DNA from: Beroe ovata
Lineage: Eukaryota > Ctenophora > Nuda > Beroida > Beroidae
Length of the DNA: 64,000 nt
Direction of reading: 5' to 3'
Assembly: GCA_946803715.1 (NCBI GenBank)
Contig: CAMPET010000016.1
Span: 465,093-529,092 of the forward strand
Shown: one piece after another, positions 11,470-22,335 of the stretch
Position numbering within the stretch: the first letter of the stretch is position 1
Layout of the letters: every line of letters starts with the position of its first letter
Made by a program: the position numbers and the translations under genes
Notes under the pieces: model-generated
Seen by the model: only the letters and a program-made list of their open reading frames with translations
Told to the model about the DNA's origin: nothing
Database searches by the model: none

Positions 11470-14400
11470 CTCTCTCCTCCCTAATACACCCTAGTGTAAC
11501 CCTAGCATCGACTTAGAGGTGTCATGTGTGAGACAGGAAACTGTGGAGGGAGCTGAGAGAATTATCCCGGAAATGGGCTCGCGAGGACGCGCATAGAAAA
11601 ACACACTCGAGGATGATGCTAAAAACATGACAAGCGTGGAGAATCACAAAATGTCTGTTTTTAATCCAATTAGTCGCGAGGTTGTTGAAAACTATTTTAA
11701 GTGCTACTATTACGGTTAAAGCCATATATTCTCCCGGACACACAAACACTGGGCTAAACGTGGGAGACACAGAGAGTAACAAGTTTCGGGTGAGCATCGC
11801 TGCGTGCTAGCTACGCGCGTGCGCGCGACACGCAGCTAGGATAGCCAATTCTCGAGAAATAGTGTGAGCAGCTGGGTGGAAATAGGTTGAAATTGATGCT
11901 AACTCAGGATTGGAAAACGGGGATGTTGTGTAGCAGGGTAGGTCACACATTTTCCAGCATTTGCATGAAATCACGCATGAGTATTGGATAGGCCTACCAG
12001 AATGACTGGATGTATCATCACGGAAGCGGTACTTAGCATGAATCAAGCAGTGTTTTGCGGCTAATGAAAGGAACATACCGTCAGGGAAATTGAGAATTGA
12101 GCAGTGAATGTCGGCCGCTTTCGATGCTTCTTCCACTTCATCATCGTCACTCCCCACTTTCCCATACCGGATATTGTACCTATTATAATAGTGAGGAAAG
12201 TTAATGATGTTATATGAAGTACCGGGGGATATGTTCGCAAGAATTGGGAACATATCCTTGGTCAGAAGTTCAGGTATGGAGTGGTGATACCTGATTGTAT
12301 CGTTGAAGAGAACTGTGTCCTGTGGAACAACGCCGATAGCTTTCCTTAGAGACTGCTGGGTCACCTGAGTATCACTAAATGAAAACGGCGTGTATATTAG
12401 GGCATGCATAACATGGTGTGTATCCACTACACATTAGGATGGAGTGTGCTTCATAATATGGAGCCTTTCCGTCCAAATTGTTCAATCCGTCCTATAAATA
12501 CGACGAATACGACGAAATTCGTTGACACCACTACGTCAGAACCTGACCAACCTAATTGTAGGTTCTATATTATTCAGGTCACTAATCATTATAGGTACTA
12601 TGTCCGGTATTTGATTGAGGTGATCATGTCCATGAGGCAAAAATACAGTACATTCTTCTGATATGAAAACAATGCGCGCGACATGGATCAATCAAGCCGC
12701 GCGGTAGAGATGCTGGCAAGCAGTGAAAATGTTTCCGCGCGCTCCTAAATAGACCGAAACGGATTGCACGTGAAACAGTGAGAGGGTCACGTACTTCGGT
12801 TCATCATCTATAATTGCAATAACCAGTTGATGCGAACCAGCTGTTTCAATTTAAAAGGTATTTCCGGTCTAAACTTCTTTCAGGTTTAAAGTAGCAAGTT
12901 TTAACTAAAATTTCCTCAACTCTGTAAATGGTTAGATGATAAGATGAACTTGCTACTTCCTCAAAGTGGTTCCCTTAGATTGTGTGCAAATTACGGTATA
13001 TTGATTACGGATTAAGGAACAACATGATCAATCATCGGGTTTCATACCTCAGAAATATCCTGGTTGTCGATTGTAATGAGGCCAGAGTCCACATCGTAGA
13101 ACCGGAAGAGCAATTTCATGATTGTAGATTTGCCGTGACCTGAGGGACCAACCAGGGCAACCGACTGTCCGCCTTCTACCTGCCAACATCGAATACCTTA
13201 GATAACATTACTGAATAATTACCATTTTGCAAGGGCAAATTTAATCTCAAGCGAAAGTTCAATTTGTATTTTTGAAGACGTGAATAGCAAGACTTACTGT
13301 GAATGAAACATTCCTCAAAATATCTCTATCCCCTCGATAGTTGAATGAAACATCATCAAAACATATCCTACCACACTTAACCTAGTGGAGAATTTCATTA
13401 AGAAATGAATGATCATGCTTGAATCATAATGTTGCTCACAATGAACATCTACGGACTACTTACATCAAGTTCAGTTGCCTCAGGTTTGTCTACAATATCT
13501 TTCGGTTGCTCTAGCAACTCAAACATGTTCTCCATATCAATGAAATTGTTCTGGATCATTCTGTAGTAGGTTCCAAACCAATTTAGGGGGAGGTACAGTT
13601 GTCGTATATACGATACAAACAGGACAAAATCACCTGAATGTAGGAAGAAGAATTGTTTATGTTCATTCGTACTCATTCGTGTACCATGTACATTCAACAG
13701 TGTACATTGTATAATATGGTGCAATTCAAAATCTACATTGTCGATGCGAGTTGCTGATTTGGTTCAAGAACGGGTTAAGGGTATTATAAAGGTACTGACG
13801 CTTTCATATCCTATTAACAACTTAATTGTTCTAGTCTGTTCATCTTCAGACGCAACCAATTAACCACGCCATTTACTAAACGCTAATACTATCACAGTTA
13901 CGACCTAACCCAGTCTGCTACTCAGTACCCACCCACAGTCAGTCTATTGTCATAGACATCGTACACAATGAGTACACATCCACCAATAGTCCCTGCTGAT
14001 ATGATAACATTCTGTACAGTGTTCAGCAAGTTGAGTGTTGTGGTTGAGATGTACTCGGCTTTCAGGTAGTCAGTCAGTGAGGAAGCATACCTGAGAATAC
14101 CACTAAGTTTTGACAGCGGGACTGGGGGACTAGGGACAGAGGGACAGAGGGACTGATGATACTAGGGGAAATAATAATAATAGGAAGGTTCAGTCTAGAC
14201 AATGTCACATCATTGCCGCACCTGAACCAATATTGTAACAGTATCAGACCTACATTTTGCAGTTATAGCGCAAGTAACATGCTGTTACCAGACCGGTTTC
14301 ACAATAGTAGCGAACACCAGCAAGCCAGCTGTTGTCGCCTTGATCAAAAACACAAACCGGTACTATAATCATCCTGTGTTTTCTCCCTACCTCTGTGTTT

Positions 14401-17400
14401 TCTCCCTACCTCTGTGATTTCTCCCTACCTCTGTGTTTTCTCCCTACCTCTGTGACTCGAACTCTTCTGCACCGAAATACTTGACAGTTTCAAAGTTGAG
14501 CAGGGTGTCCACTGCTTTAGCTTTAACTTCATTGTCACAGCGGTTCATTTCCCTTCGATATTTCGTCCTCCATTCAGTTAACACGATGGTAGCAACTGTT
14601 GACATTATGACGGATTAAGGGGGTTTCAAAGTACAGTCATTATCATGCATCATGCTACAGAGCATAAAATGAAATTTGTGTAAATGAATAATGAATAAGC
14701 ACATTTTTACTTAATTGTACTAATCATATTATCATTTATCATAGGTCATCATCATTTGTTTTGAGCGTGTATCAATAATAGCTCACCCATATAGAAGGTC
14801 ATTGTAACAAAGATAATGAGACCATACCACACATTGAATGCCACAACAAAGTACACAATTGCAACGATCAGGTCAATTATACATGGTCCAATACTGAACA
14901 GGATGTAGCTGAAAAGATGCGAAATATCGGGTCATAAAATCATGGATATACCACATGATCATTGATCAGATATGGGTATCTGGTTTCGATTGACATTGTG
15001 TACGAATCATATCACATCTGACAATGTCCTATTTTGCTCCACTCATTACTCACTTGAGCAGATTGGTAATGGCTGAACTCGATCTGTCTACAATTCTGAT
15101 AACTTCTCCACTCTTCCTCGACAGATGCCACGCTATAGACAACCTGGACATACGGCGTGGATTAAGTGGAACAATGACGAGTAATTACTTATTAGCACAC
15201 GCCCAAACTAATTATGAAGAAATCATGGTATTGTGCTCTATCATTATCTCCCCCCGCCCCCGTGTGGTAACTCACTCCTGTATGTGTTTGAAGAGGGTAC
15301 AGTTGACCTGTTTATTGCTGTACTGTGTGATACTCAGCCACAGCTGACCCCTCAACGCACCCAACAACCCTCCTGACCCCAACCCCGTGCCTTGGGCGAA
15401 GGTCGTCAAGCAGTACAGACATATTGTCTTCAGAGCGAGCTCACCATTCGTCATCTCGTTCACTGAGGAGATTACCATTGACCATATAAGGGAAAAAAGA
15501 GAAAATGGTTGATCATTGATTTATTTCAGAGAACGTTTTACGCATTCATTTCGTTCAATCAGTATTTTACCGAATAAGGGAAAAAAAGGAGTGATCATGA
15601 GTATTGAAGTATTGAGTAATGATTAATGAACTTGCGTCATCCACAAATTGTTCTTGATTCTTATAAAAACATGAAACAGGGCATATTAGTGACCATATTC
15701 AAATCATTACATTACCAAACAGACCACTGAGTCATAACACAGGTCCAATACGGAGCATGTGAATCAAATTATATATTTTCGGTGACATACACATTACACA
15801 CCTTATTATAACTTCACAAACACACAACATACACACACAACACAAAAACACAAACACATGTCATACACACACTTTTGGAACATTTGGTCATTTGGAGCAT
15901 GCGAATTAAATCATGCATTTTATGGACATGCACACACCTATTACCTCCCACACACACACACACACACACACACNNNNNNNNNNNNNNNNTCGTGGTACGT
16001 GTGACGTAGGATCTTCCATCCACGATATCAGGTTGTCATAATGCGATTTCCGAATTCCTGGGTCATACCGCGTCTGTTTACATCCGCCTTCACCTTATGT
16101 CAGCTGTGTCTCTTGACTATAACCATGTGGCCCTGTCTCTATGTTATAAGTATTTTCACTGCTCGCGATAGCGGCCTAAACAAAACCAACAACTAACGCG
16201 GACTGTACAGCCTGTCTACAGTCGATGCAGTGGTGCCAGATAGTATGTTTGGCATCATGCACTTGACGGTCTTTTCAGTTTTCCATGACATTCAGTACCA
16301 AGCATAGACTCGTCGATCTCTCGTTATCATTTTGTATCATTACACCTCTATAACTATTACATGCCTGATACCTTTGATGGCGCTTTTTAACTCGCACAGT
16401 TTTTGTGCTCAGTTATACGCACACACACACACGCACACACACGCACACACGCACACACACACACACAGAGCACGTACCAGCGTTTCTGTAGAGGATAGGG
16501 AGGAAGAGATTTATACATCTGGTGGCAACAAGGAGTAGTATACACACGACAACACATAGCTGCAGCAAACTGCGAGTAGAGGATTATCAATCGAAAATCG
16601 GAAATCAGTGATAAGTGGAATTTAACTGTAAGTTTGTCCAAGATTCAGAGGAATCCATATCGACTAACATGTTACCACTCGGCCAGATGAGTGGGAAGAG
16701 TTTCATGAGTTTCTTGAGGAAGTTAGACCAGGTCGAGGAGGAGAACATCTCGGGCACCGGTCCGCCGGGGAGTCGTGGATTGGTCTCAGCCTTCGGGGGA
16801 CCAGGGAGAGAGAGAGGTGAGTTGGGGACCGAGGAGAGAGGTGAGTGGGGGGAGTGGTGAGTGGGGGCGAGAGAGAGGTGAGTGGGAGACAGAGGTGAGT
16901 GGGAGAAAGAGTGGAGTAGTGAGAAGGGGAGTTAGGAAGGACCGGGGAGTGGATGAAGTGAGTTTCGTTGATAGAGTTTGTGACATTGCCCCCCTGATAG
17001 GATCATAGAGGATGATCGAATGAGTTCGGTGGAAAGAGAACGTCCATCTACGTATGATGTCGCACCCCCGGCCGATTGATTGATGCACACCCCTCAATTA
17101 CACACCCCAATTACACACCCTCATCCACCATACCTGGTTCTGCTGCTGTATGCTGCCCACAATCCCGTTCTCCTCTGCATCGACAAGCACCACGGTGTCA
17201 GTGTGTGGTGTCATTCTACAACACAGTGAGCACACGGAGTGCACACAAGTGTACAGGACCACGCCCACTTGTACAAAGTACAGGGAGAACTGCACTGTTT
17301 CAAGTGTTGTTTTCCTGATGATAAAGCACATTTTACAACGAAGCAAATATCAAATAAGCAAGTGGGTAGCAATTATAATACCGCAATTGAAAAGAATCAT

Positions 17401-18551
17401 TTTTTCGCAAAATGATTCTTAATACCATCTATCCATGTCAAGTTATCAAAATTCAGATTCAGTAATTTAAATGCAGTTTCATTACTTTGTCGCAGAGACC
17501 ATATTCAAAATCAATCAACATCTACCCACAACCACCTATAATTACCACCTATAATTACCACCTATAATAACCACCTAATTACCACCTAATTACCTCTGAA
17601 AGAACCAGTGAGGGCTCCACCATGCAGAAAGTGCACCAGAGTACCGGGTCAAGGTACAGAACCAGAACAACGCTGGTACCACAGGCATCCGCTTCTCATT
17701 AGTCACATACAGCCAGATCACAATGAGCCATGCAGTTGAGTCCATTACAACCTGATTCGTGGCGGATAATGAATAGGTCATACTAAAGTGCTAAGATCAT
17801 AAGATCAAGTTCTCTAGTCAAAATACCAAAATAGAGAACGTGAGATTGAAATGCGTATAAGTAGGTATAATACCCCAGGGGCCAGGGGTCCAATAGAAAA
17901 CAATACCAGTGAGATAGTTCCTGACCCCTCACTGGCCACTAATTACCTGTATAATGAAATAATAGTATAGAGGTCCATCCAGTACAATGTTACACACAAG
18001 CCGGGATATCAGAGCTACCATAACCACTATGTGTCCAAATAGCACGATCTTCCTGCCCTGAAACCCATGTTCTTAGCCGGAAACATGAGACATACAAAAT
18101 AATATAGAGATACTAAGAGGAGATAGGTACTCGTCATCTGACTTCGGCCACCATAATATCTGATGAAATAGCTTAGAGATTCCTTAGGATTGGAACTCTA
18201 CGTCAAAAAATAGGCAAGAAACACATATTTTGTAAAATTTTGAGACGAGTATCACTTTATGCCAGTAATACGGAATACCTAAGTATCACTTGATTCAATC
18301 AGTATGACTTCTGATCTGGGATGTAGCAAGAATCCCTACACAATACACATTCTCACATTCGGCAAACACGCAACAACACCGTATTATATATTTACCATGG
18401 TTGAGACAGAGGGCGGGTTCCGGTTGCCGAGAATTGAGACGAACAGTGTCATGGAAACCAGGGTGAAGAGCAGAGTGCTGGATAGGAGCTCGTACATGCA
18501 CTGGTTGATACCCTCGTCATACCACTGTGTCACGGAGAGTGGGCACACTGC
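6543..18551 (-). CDS. ABCB6: ABCB6-type half ABC transporter, 5' end cut by an assembly join
   Basis: Half transporter of the ABCB6/HMT1 group, which moves porphyrins or heavy-metal complexes across mitochondrial-outer or endolysosomal membranes. Eighteen exons in coding order: 18396-18551, 17947-18057, 17594-17751, 17134-17215, 16676-16790, 15276-15462, 15054-15143, 14787-14908, 14448-14595, 13933-14090, 13464-13633, 13298-13381, 13048-13179, 12291-12364, 12079-12179, 7432-7601, 7161-7267, 6543-6651. They give about 758 residues. The first exons form the extra N-terminal membrane domain typical of ABCB6. Exon 11 reads [18 protein letters not shown], nearly as in vertebrate ABCB6. The nucleotide-binding domain shows Walker [10 protein letters not shown], the Q-loop [12 protein letters not shown], signature LSGGEKQR, Walker [13 protein letters not shown] and the H-loop IIAHRLSTV. 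The start codon is lost at the N at 18552. A transmembrane exon expected between 16676 and 15462 is absent and may lie in the 15974-15989 gap. Confidence 0.92.
8030..9361 (-). CDS. Class A (rhodopsin-like) G-protein-coupled receptor, intronless, nested in ABCB6
   Basis: A 443-residue single-exon reading frame with ATG at 9361. Seven hydrophobic segments lie at about residues 30-58, 68-98, 108-130, 142-168, 240-268, 340-366 and 376-402. A cysteine precedes helix 3 (TTNQCPM) and another sits in the second outer loop (GGYC), the usual disulphide pair. Helix 3 ends [13 protein letters not shown], so the DRY triad is replaced by ARW while the following W/Y-rich stretch resembles FMRFamide-type peptide receptors. 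Helix 7 ends [13 protein letters not shown] in place of NPxxY. The third inner loop is long and rich in Ser, Asn and Lys. The ligand is unknown; a neuropeptide receptor is my best guess. It lies on the same strand as its host gene. Confidence 0.85.
   Translation of the reverse strand: MKTAPYQTASSSHYITEGTGGHYVQPTIELGALSRHLILSKIIIGPCAILLLLSSLLLSHLILRHFRSELRLYFSLLVYTSFQMLLVAVLIVSPVVQLYTTNQCPMLGVLEHLATILPGYGVVMVTAARWVCASYPLRYNKMLDLRTQAGIVVVVMGVLTGLTCLPLGGICRYSWRINVELKSGGYCVIGRENKGYSTVPPAYSSEIHTLGESSVMDARHLNSMIHATPSYGVMGNGQCDQIRWALVGVGYIVPFSLVLFLYCLIVKVLYEHKRRKLNMKKKYSTASPNKSDSKANSKGESKPNSNQGNSNTELRPSNTSENEQVSLATKFSEFRTIGLDAIPWSVLVILTLSTLSALLWIPHIFVPQRYYDTEVSQYLVVDLANGVMMVSVSVSPLAYILTTPNMRTEVRRMYIHFRNMVLGQRNGTMSMNHLNGGIQTTGN
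9420..9740. repeat. About three degenerate tandem copies, period near 105 bp
   Basis: Copies share GAATAGGGGCG or AAGAAGGGTGTG, then CAGACAACAAAATGACC, then CATCTATT(T/G)GAATGAA, then a CATTGTGTTC motif. They lie just upstream of the GPCR start, so they may overlap its promoter. The two short open frames across them are by-products of the repeat. Confidence 0.65.
11432..11480. repeat. (AC)n followed by (TC)n microsatellite
   Basis: Simple dinucleotide repeat in the long ABCB6 intron. Confidence 0.9.
12365..13047 (-). other. ABCB6 intron, nothing else seen
   Basis: The interval between the exons 13048-13179 and 12291-12364 contains only short open frames in either direction. None has a domain or conserved motif. 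Confidence 0.6.
14376..14450 (-). repeat. 19-bp tandem repeat reiterating the ABCB6 splice donor
   Basis: The plus-strand core CCCTAC recurs at 14385, 14404, 14423 and 14442, exactly 19 bases apart. On the coding strand each unit reads ACAGAG followed by GTAGGGAGAAA. The copy next to exon 14448-14595 is the real donor. The three downstream copies are additional, nearly identical donor sites. Use of a later copy would put an in-frame TAG right after the exon. Confidence 0.85.
15463..16675 (-). other. ABCB6 intron region with N gap and missing exon
   Basis: The interval holds a (CA)n tract, a 16-N gap at 15974-15989 and a second CA-type repeat at about 16421-16466. The exons on both sides join in phase, but the joined protein lacks the roughly 40 residues with a membrane helix that the family has here. 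I found no candidate exon in the visible sequence. Confidence 0.55.
18185..18240. repeat. Dispersed repeat shared with 37075-37130
   Basis: Both sites contain TCTACGTCAAAAAATAG, a one-base variation, and CAAGAAACAC in the same order and spacing. The copy here lies in an ABCB6 intron and the other in the repeat-rich stretch upstream of the kinesin. Confidence 0.6.
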
Positions 18552-18552
18552 G

Positions 18553-19206
18553 NTGGATCGGAATCTTATCCTGAACCCAGGACTGACGTCTAATACCACA
18601 GAGGTACAACCACAACCCAAAACGGTATTCTTCGTCTCAAACTTCGACCCCAACATTGCACACCCCTCCAGAAGTTTAAATAGTTCTCTTACTGGGTTCA
18701 ATAGCACAAGAAGGGAAGAAAAGGATAAATTGAAAATTAACTATTCTTTTCGCCGTTGCCCCTCTCTCAAACAGCTTCTCATGTTCAAGAAACCACCCGG
18801 CAGCAATACAGTAACGAGGTGCAAGGGAGGCTGTACTTTATGCAACAACCACATACATATAGGCAGCGCGTTGACACTGAAAACTGGCGTGGTACTCAGA
18901 ACCAACGCAAATTTCCAATGCATGTCTAGAAATGCCGTCTACATCATTGTGTGTAGTGGATGCAAGGAATATTACGTGGGGGAAACGGGGGACACTCTCC
19001 GAAACCGCTTCACCACCCACAGACAGCAGTCTCAGATGGACGCCACATACGTTCCTGTCAAGGCTGACCAACACCTGAGAGTGTGTGGGAAGAATAAATA
19101 CACAGTCTTCCCATTCTTTAGACCGAAGAAAAACACGATGATATATCGACGAATGCAGGAAGATAGATGGATTGGGATCCTGAAACCGAAGCTTAACTCG
19201 CTCTGA
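18553..19206 (+). mobile_element. Penelope-like retroelement fragment with GIY-YIG endonuclease domain
   Basis: An open frame runs from the N at 18552 to a TGA at 19206, about 217 residues. It has a Zn-like cysteine cluster (CKGGCTLCNNH). A GIY-YIG nuclease core follows, reading AVYIIVCSGC, YYVGETGDTLRNRF and THRQQ, with an ending ILKPKLNSL. This order is typical of the C-terminal endonuclease of Penelope-like elements. The reverse transcriptase part is absent. The fragment abuts the broken 5' end of ABCB6, oppositely oriented, exactly at an N, so the adjacency may be an assembly artefact. A different GIY-YIG carrying retroelement is possible. Confidence 0.75.
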
Positions 19207-20105
19207 GCCCTTCCCGCACCTGCACGTGCAGTATAGTGGTTGCCATGGCAACCACACGATATACTCTACGCAGCACGAGAAAGAGTTGCCATTTCTTTAC
19301 CTGACGATTTCAATATTTGTATTTGATGAAAGTACTAGTAATAAAGAAATAGCAACTCGTCTGACTTTGTCATGTCCTGGTCGTAGTCTGAAAAATTCGA
19401 AAGAATAAAGTCTATGTATATATATATGTATGTCTGTCCGGTTTTCCTTATATACTACGGGTCTCGAGATCTGACACCACTCGGTACCCAATCAAGCATG
19501 CTGATTGGAATGCCCATGACGCTTGACACCACTCGAAAACGGGGAGCATGTAAAACATTACACGTCTGACATCACTTGAGAATGGAAAGCATTGAGACCA
19601 CCAAGGAAGATATGGACGGGAATACTCGATTACTATCAACACTGCAACATATACGACTATCATTGCTCTAACATTGTATTGTAACCTTAAGATAGGATAG
19701 CCCTATAGGATAACAGAGGCCGGAGGCCGCGGGTCCTGCTAGTCTAGGGAATTCAAGTAGGAAGATTTGGAGGTAACAAAAAGATCAAACGATAATATAA
19801 ACAACAACGACCAACATATTCGAATCCTATGCTATGAAATGATTTAAAGACACCAGCTATGACTTATTATATTAGATTAAAACATAAAAATGATAAGATT
19901 TGATAACACGCGAATTGCCAAGTTAATTAATTTATCAACTAGTTAACTATTGCATAATAGTTCAATTATAATAAACAGCCAACAAAATCGAAAGACAAAT
20001 AAATGATAACCCGTACTTTGATAAAAAGAAAATAAGTCAATAATTTAAATTGTAAACCCAGAAATAAGAAAACTAACAATCTTGAATCTGACCATTCCAC
20101 AACTC
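19207..20105. other. Intergenic stretch after the Penelope fragment
   Basis: No gene is seen. The region contains a perfect X-box-like palindrome at 19236-19255, a short (TA)n tract near 19413-19428 and AT-rich DNA from 19780 onward. Confidence 0.5.
19236..19255. promoter_or_regulatory. Perfect 20-bp palindrome matching an RFX X-box
   Basis: The sequence GTGGTTGCCATGGCAACCAC is its own reverse complement and contains GTTGCC-AT-GGCAAC, the ideal form of the RFX-factor binding site. The nearest start codon in a suitable position is not obvious, so function is unproven. Confidence 0.4.
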
Positions 20106-21571
20106 CTATTTTGGTGTTTTCTTCATCTGCTGCATGTACTCAGGGAATGAAATCAACCCGTCATTGTCGGTATCAAACTCTGACAGTGTAATGTCGACAA
20201 CCTCTGAGGGTAGTGTTTTTTCAGATTATGACGTTAGAAGAAAAATACTAACTAATAGTTATACTCACTTCTCTCTACTCACTACTAGTTATACTCAATA
20301 ATCATTACTCACTACTCAGTTCTCACAACTCATCACTCACTCCTAGTTTTACTCACTACTCAGTTCTCTCCACTAACCACTCACTACTCACTACTCACTA
20401 CTCACTCCTAGTTTTACTCACCACTCACCACTCACCACTAAATACTCACTATTTTTTTATTTAGTACAGTTTTACTTCTATTCCAACAGCTGTACAGCCA
20501 ATGACAGGAATCGAAGGATTCAAGTTATCAAGCCAGTGACGGTTAAGGAAGTGTAATCCATGCTTTATTCGCCCGAGACTTCGCTGCAATGGGCAGCTCC
20601 TCATTTAACCCTCCCGCACAGTTTCCTGTACGCTCGGCTGAGTGAACCGTTGGGCTGCATAGGCTTGAGTTAAATCTCTCACCCTTAGCTGAGTGGTGCG
20701 GTGGCCGGGACTCGAACTCACGATCTCTCGATCGAAAGTCCAATGCCCATACCACTAAGCCACTCACCCATCACTCCTAGTTTTACTCACTACTCACTAC
20801 TCACTACTCACTACTCAGTTCTCACCACTCACCGACGTAACTCTTGAGATCCTTCTCGTACTGCTCGTCCGTGTAGATACCGTCCTCGTTTTTCCGCCTG
20901 TGATCTCCAAACGAGTGGAGTAGTTCCAATCCATCCATAAAACCTGGGGTATTATGGACATGTGGTGACATTGTTCAAACTTTCAAACAGCGAAAACTAC
21001 CGTGAAAGAATTTGTCTGGGGCACCTATTATAAGCCGAAAAACGGATGTTGCTAAAGTAGTTACAACTACAACTCTGCAATTAATCATTGTTGACTGAGA
21101 TGTGAACCAGAATAAATAGATGTTTCTTACCGTCCTTGTTTGTATCGTGTACGTTGAAATACCCGAAGTATACTGCCTCATCGGAATCCAGCTCCATTCC
21201 CTCAGCAACGTCATCTAGATGCTCTTGGAGATGCCTGCCACATGTTGTCATGGTTAGCAACAGTTGCTATAACAACATATAGTGTTACAGAGGGTACAGA
21301 TGAGCTCTCATAGCAACATTGTTGCTGCGAGTGGAACAGCCATGTGGGCACGTGAATCGCATAGCAACACAAGGTTGCCGGCATTGCAACGGACATTTCG
21401 TCCTATTTAAGTTCCATAGCAACAAGTTTCATTGTCATAGCACTGAAAGAATATATCACGAATAACTCACTCCTTCATGTGTTCATCCCCAGGATCCACG
21501 TGTAGTGACTCATGAGCCACAACCACGTGTAATGGCATGGCAGCTATCATAGTTATCAGGAGCCACACCAT
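20106..21571 (-). CDS. MCFD2: Small secreted EF-hand protein related to MCFD2
   Basis: In vertebrates MCFD2 is the calcium-binding partner of the cargo receptor LMAN1 in transport from the endoplasmic reticulum to the Golgi. Four exons in phase (21471-21571, 21131-21234, 20833-20943, 20106-20203) encode 137 residues. The N-terminus MVWLLITMIAAMPLHVVVA is a clear signal peptide and fixes the start. A histidine-rich linker (DEHMKEHLQEHLDD) follows, as in MCFD2 and relatives. Two EF-hand loops are intact: DTNKDGFMDGLE around residue 65 and DTDNDGLISFPE around residue 117. The length matches MCFD2 (about 146). The related EF-hand protein CGREF1 cannot be excluded. The last intron contains a SINE and AC-T-C-rich simple repeats. 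Confidence 0.75.
20265..20460. repeat. Degenerate ACTCACTACTCA-type tandem repeat
   Basis: Low-complexity repeats of ACTCACTACTCA and variants flank the SINE and reappear at 20770-20830, all inside the last intron of the MCFD2-like gene. Confidence 0.8.
20524..20770 (-). mobile_element. tRNA-derived SINE
   Basis: On the minus strand the head reads GAGTGGCTTAGTGGTATGGG (A-box type), then GAGTTCGAGTCCCGG (B-box type), about 35 bases later. A non-tRNA body of about 150 bases follows. It interrupts the simple repeat in the MCFD2-like intron. The open frame across it reads the B box as REFESRPP, a common signature of SINE-derived translations. Confidence 0.7.
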
Positions 21572-22335
21572 AATTATCAGGAGCCTACAACAGTTGGGTT
21601 GTCTATGGACTGAGCGCAGAATCAGGTTATAATCTGAATTCTTCATTCAATAATCCTATCATTTACCAGTATATCATACATATTGACCTCGTGAAGGAAA
21701 ACACTAATGATTTTGATTAAGATATACATCGAACCTTGAAATAAGTGTACAATGTCTCATTTGTGAATTTTATTTTACTTCTGTACACACAATAAAATAA
21801 TTTTGACCACTTTTCATATTTTGATGAAAATCTAAAAATTACTAAATAATACATCTTGAACTCAACAATACACATTCATTTAAAGTACATTAAACTGTTA
21901 ATCGTCTAAATAGTAGGTATCTCCTTACACGAAGAATCGTTATGAAAAAAATATCGTTATGAAAGCTTTCCAATAAAATATCAATGATAACATTGTGAAG
22001 AAATTCATAGCAAAAGTTAAACATAGAACGAAAAATGAGGAATCTTAACCTTGCGAATTATTATCATTACATGGTGATCTTGTGATCTTGAAAAATTAAA
22101 CGTGAACTATTGTACAATGTATAACTCAAAATATTATGATCACGAGGCAATGAAAATCTGGATGAAATAGCTATGATAGGTTAATTGAAAACAACAATAG
22201 GTAAAACATTGTTCATCTTCATGAACTCTCTTGGCATTTTTTATTGTTTTAAGTCTGAAAAAAATAGAGTTTGTCATCCCAACATCTCTTAGTCTTCCAA
22301 CTGACCTGCTGTGATCCTTTACATCTCATTACAGT
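21572..22335. other. Intergenic, AT-rich
   Basis: Promoter side of the MCFD2-like gene and 3' side of the P450 copies. From about 22120 the sequence matches 22626-22845 and belongs to the duplicated segment. No other feature is seen. Confidence 0.5.

Larger units (their letters stand above)
7602..12078 (-). other. 4.5-kb ABCB6 intron hosting a gene
   Basis: The donor follows exon 12079-12179 and the acceptor precedes exon 7432-7601; the phase joins as GGA TAC. Most other introns of this gene are 60-700 bases. Besides the GPCR at 8030-9361 it holds degenerate repeats at 9420-9740, AT-rich DNA without visible genes from 9740 to 11800, and a (AC)n/(TC)n tract at about 11432-11476. Confidence 0.85.

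Noticed and set aside
11522-12427. A single 206-residue minus-strand gene and a neighbouring 91-residue one
   Set aside because: The 206-residue frame fuses two ABCB6 exons (12291-12364 and 12079-12179) through their introns; the other lies in the long intron with no support.
16615-17008. Plus-strand frames rich in Gly, Arg and Glu
   Set aside because: They are the complement of an ABCB6 exon and of its polypyrimidine tract.
18304-18551. Plus-strand frame running into the Penelope fragment from the left
   Set aside because: This part is the antisense of the ABCB6 first exon; the frame is continuous only through the N at 18552.
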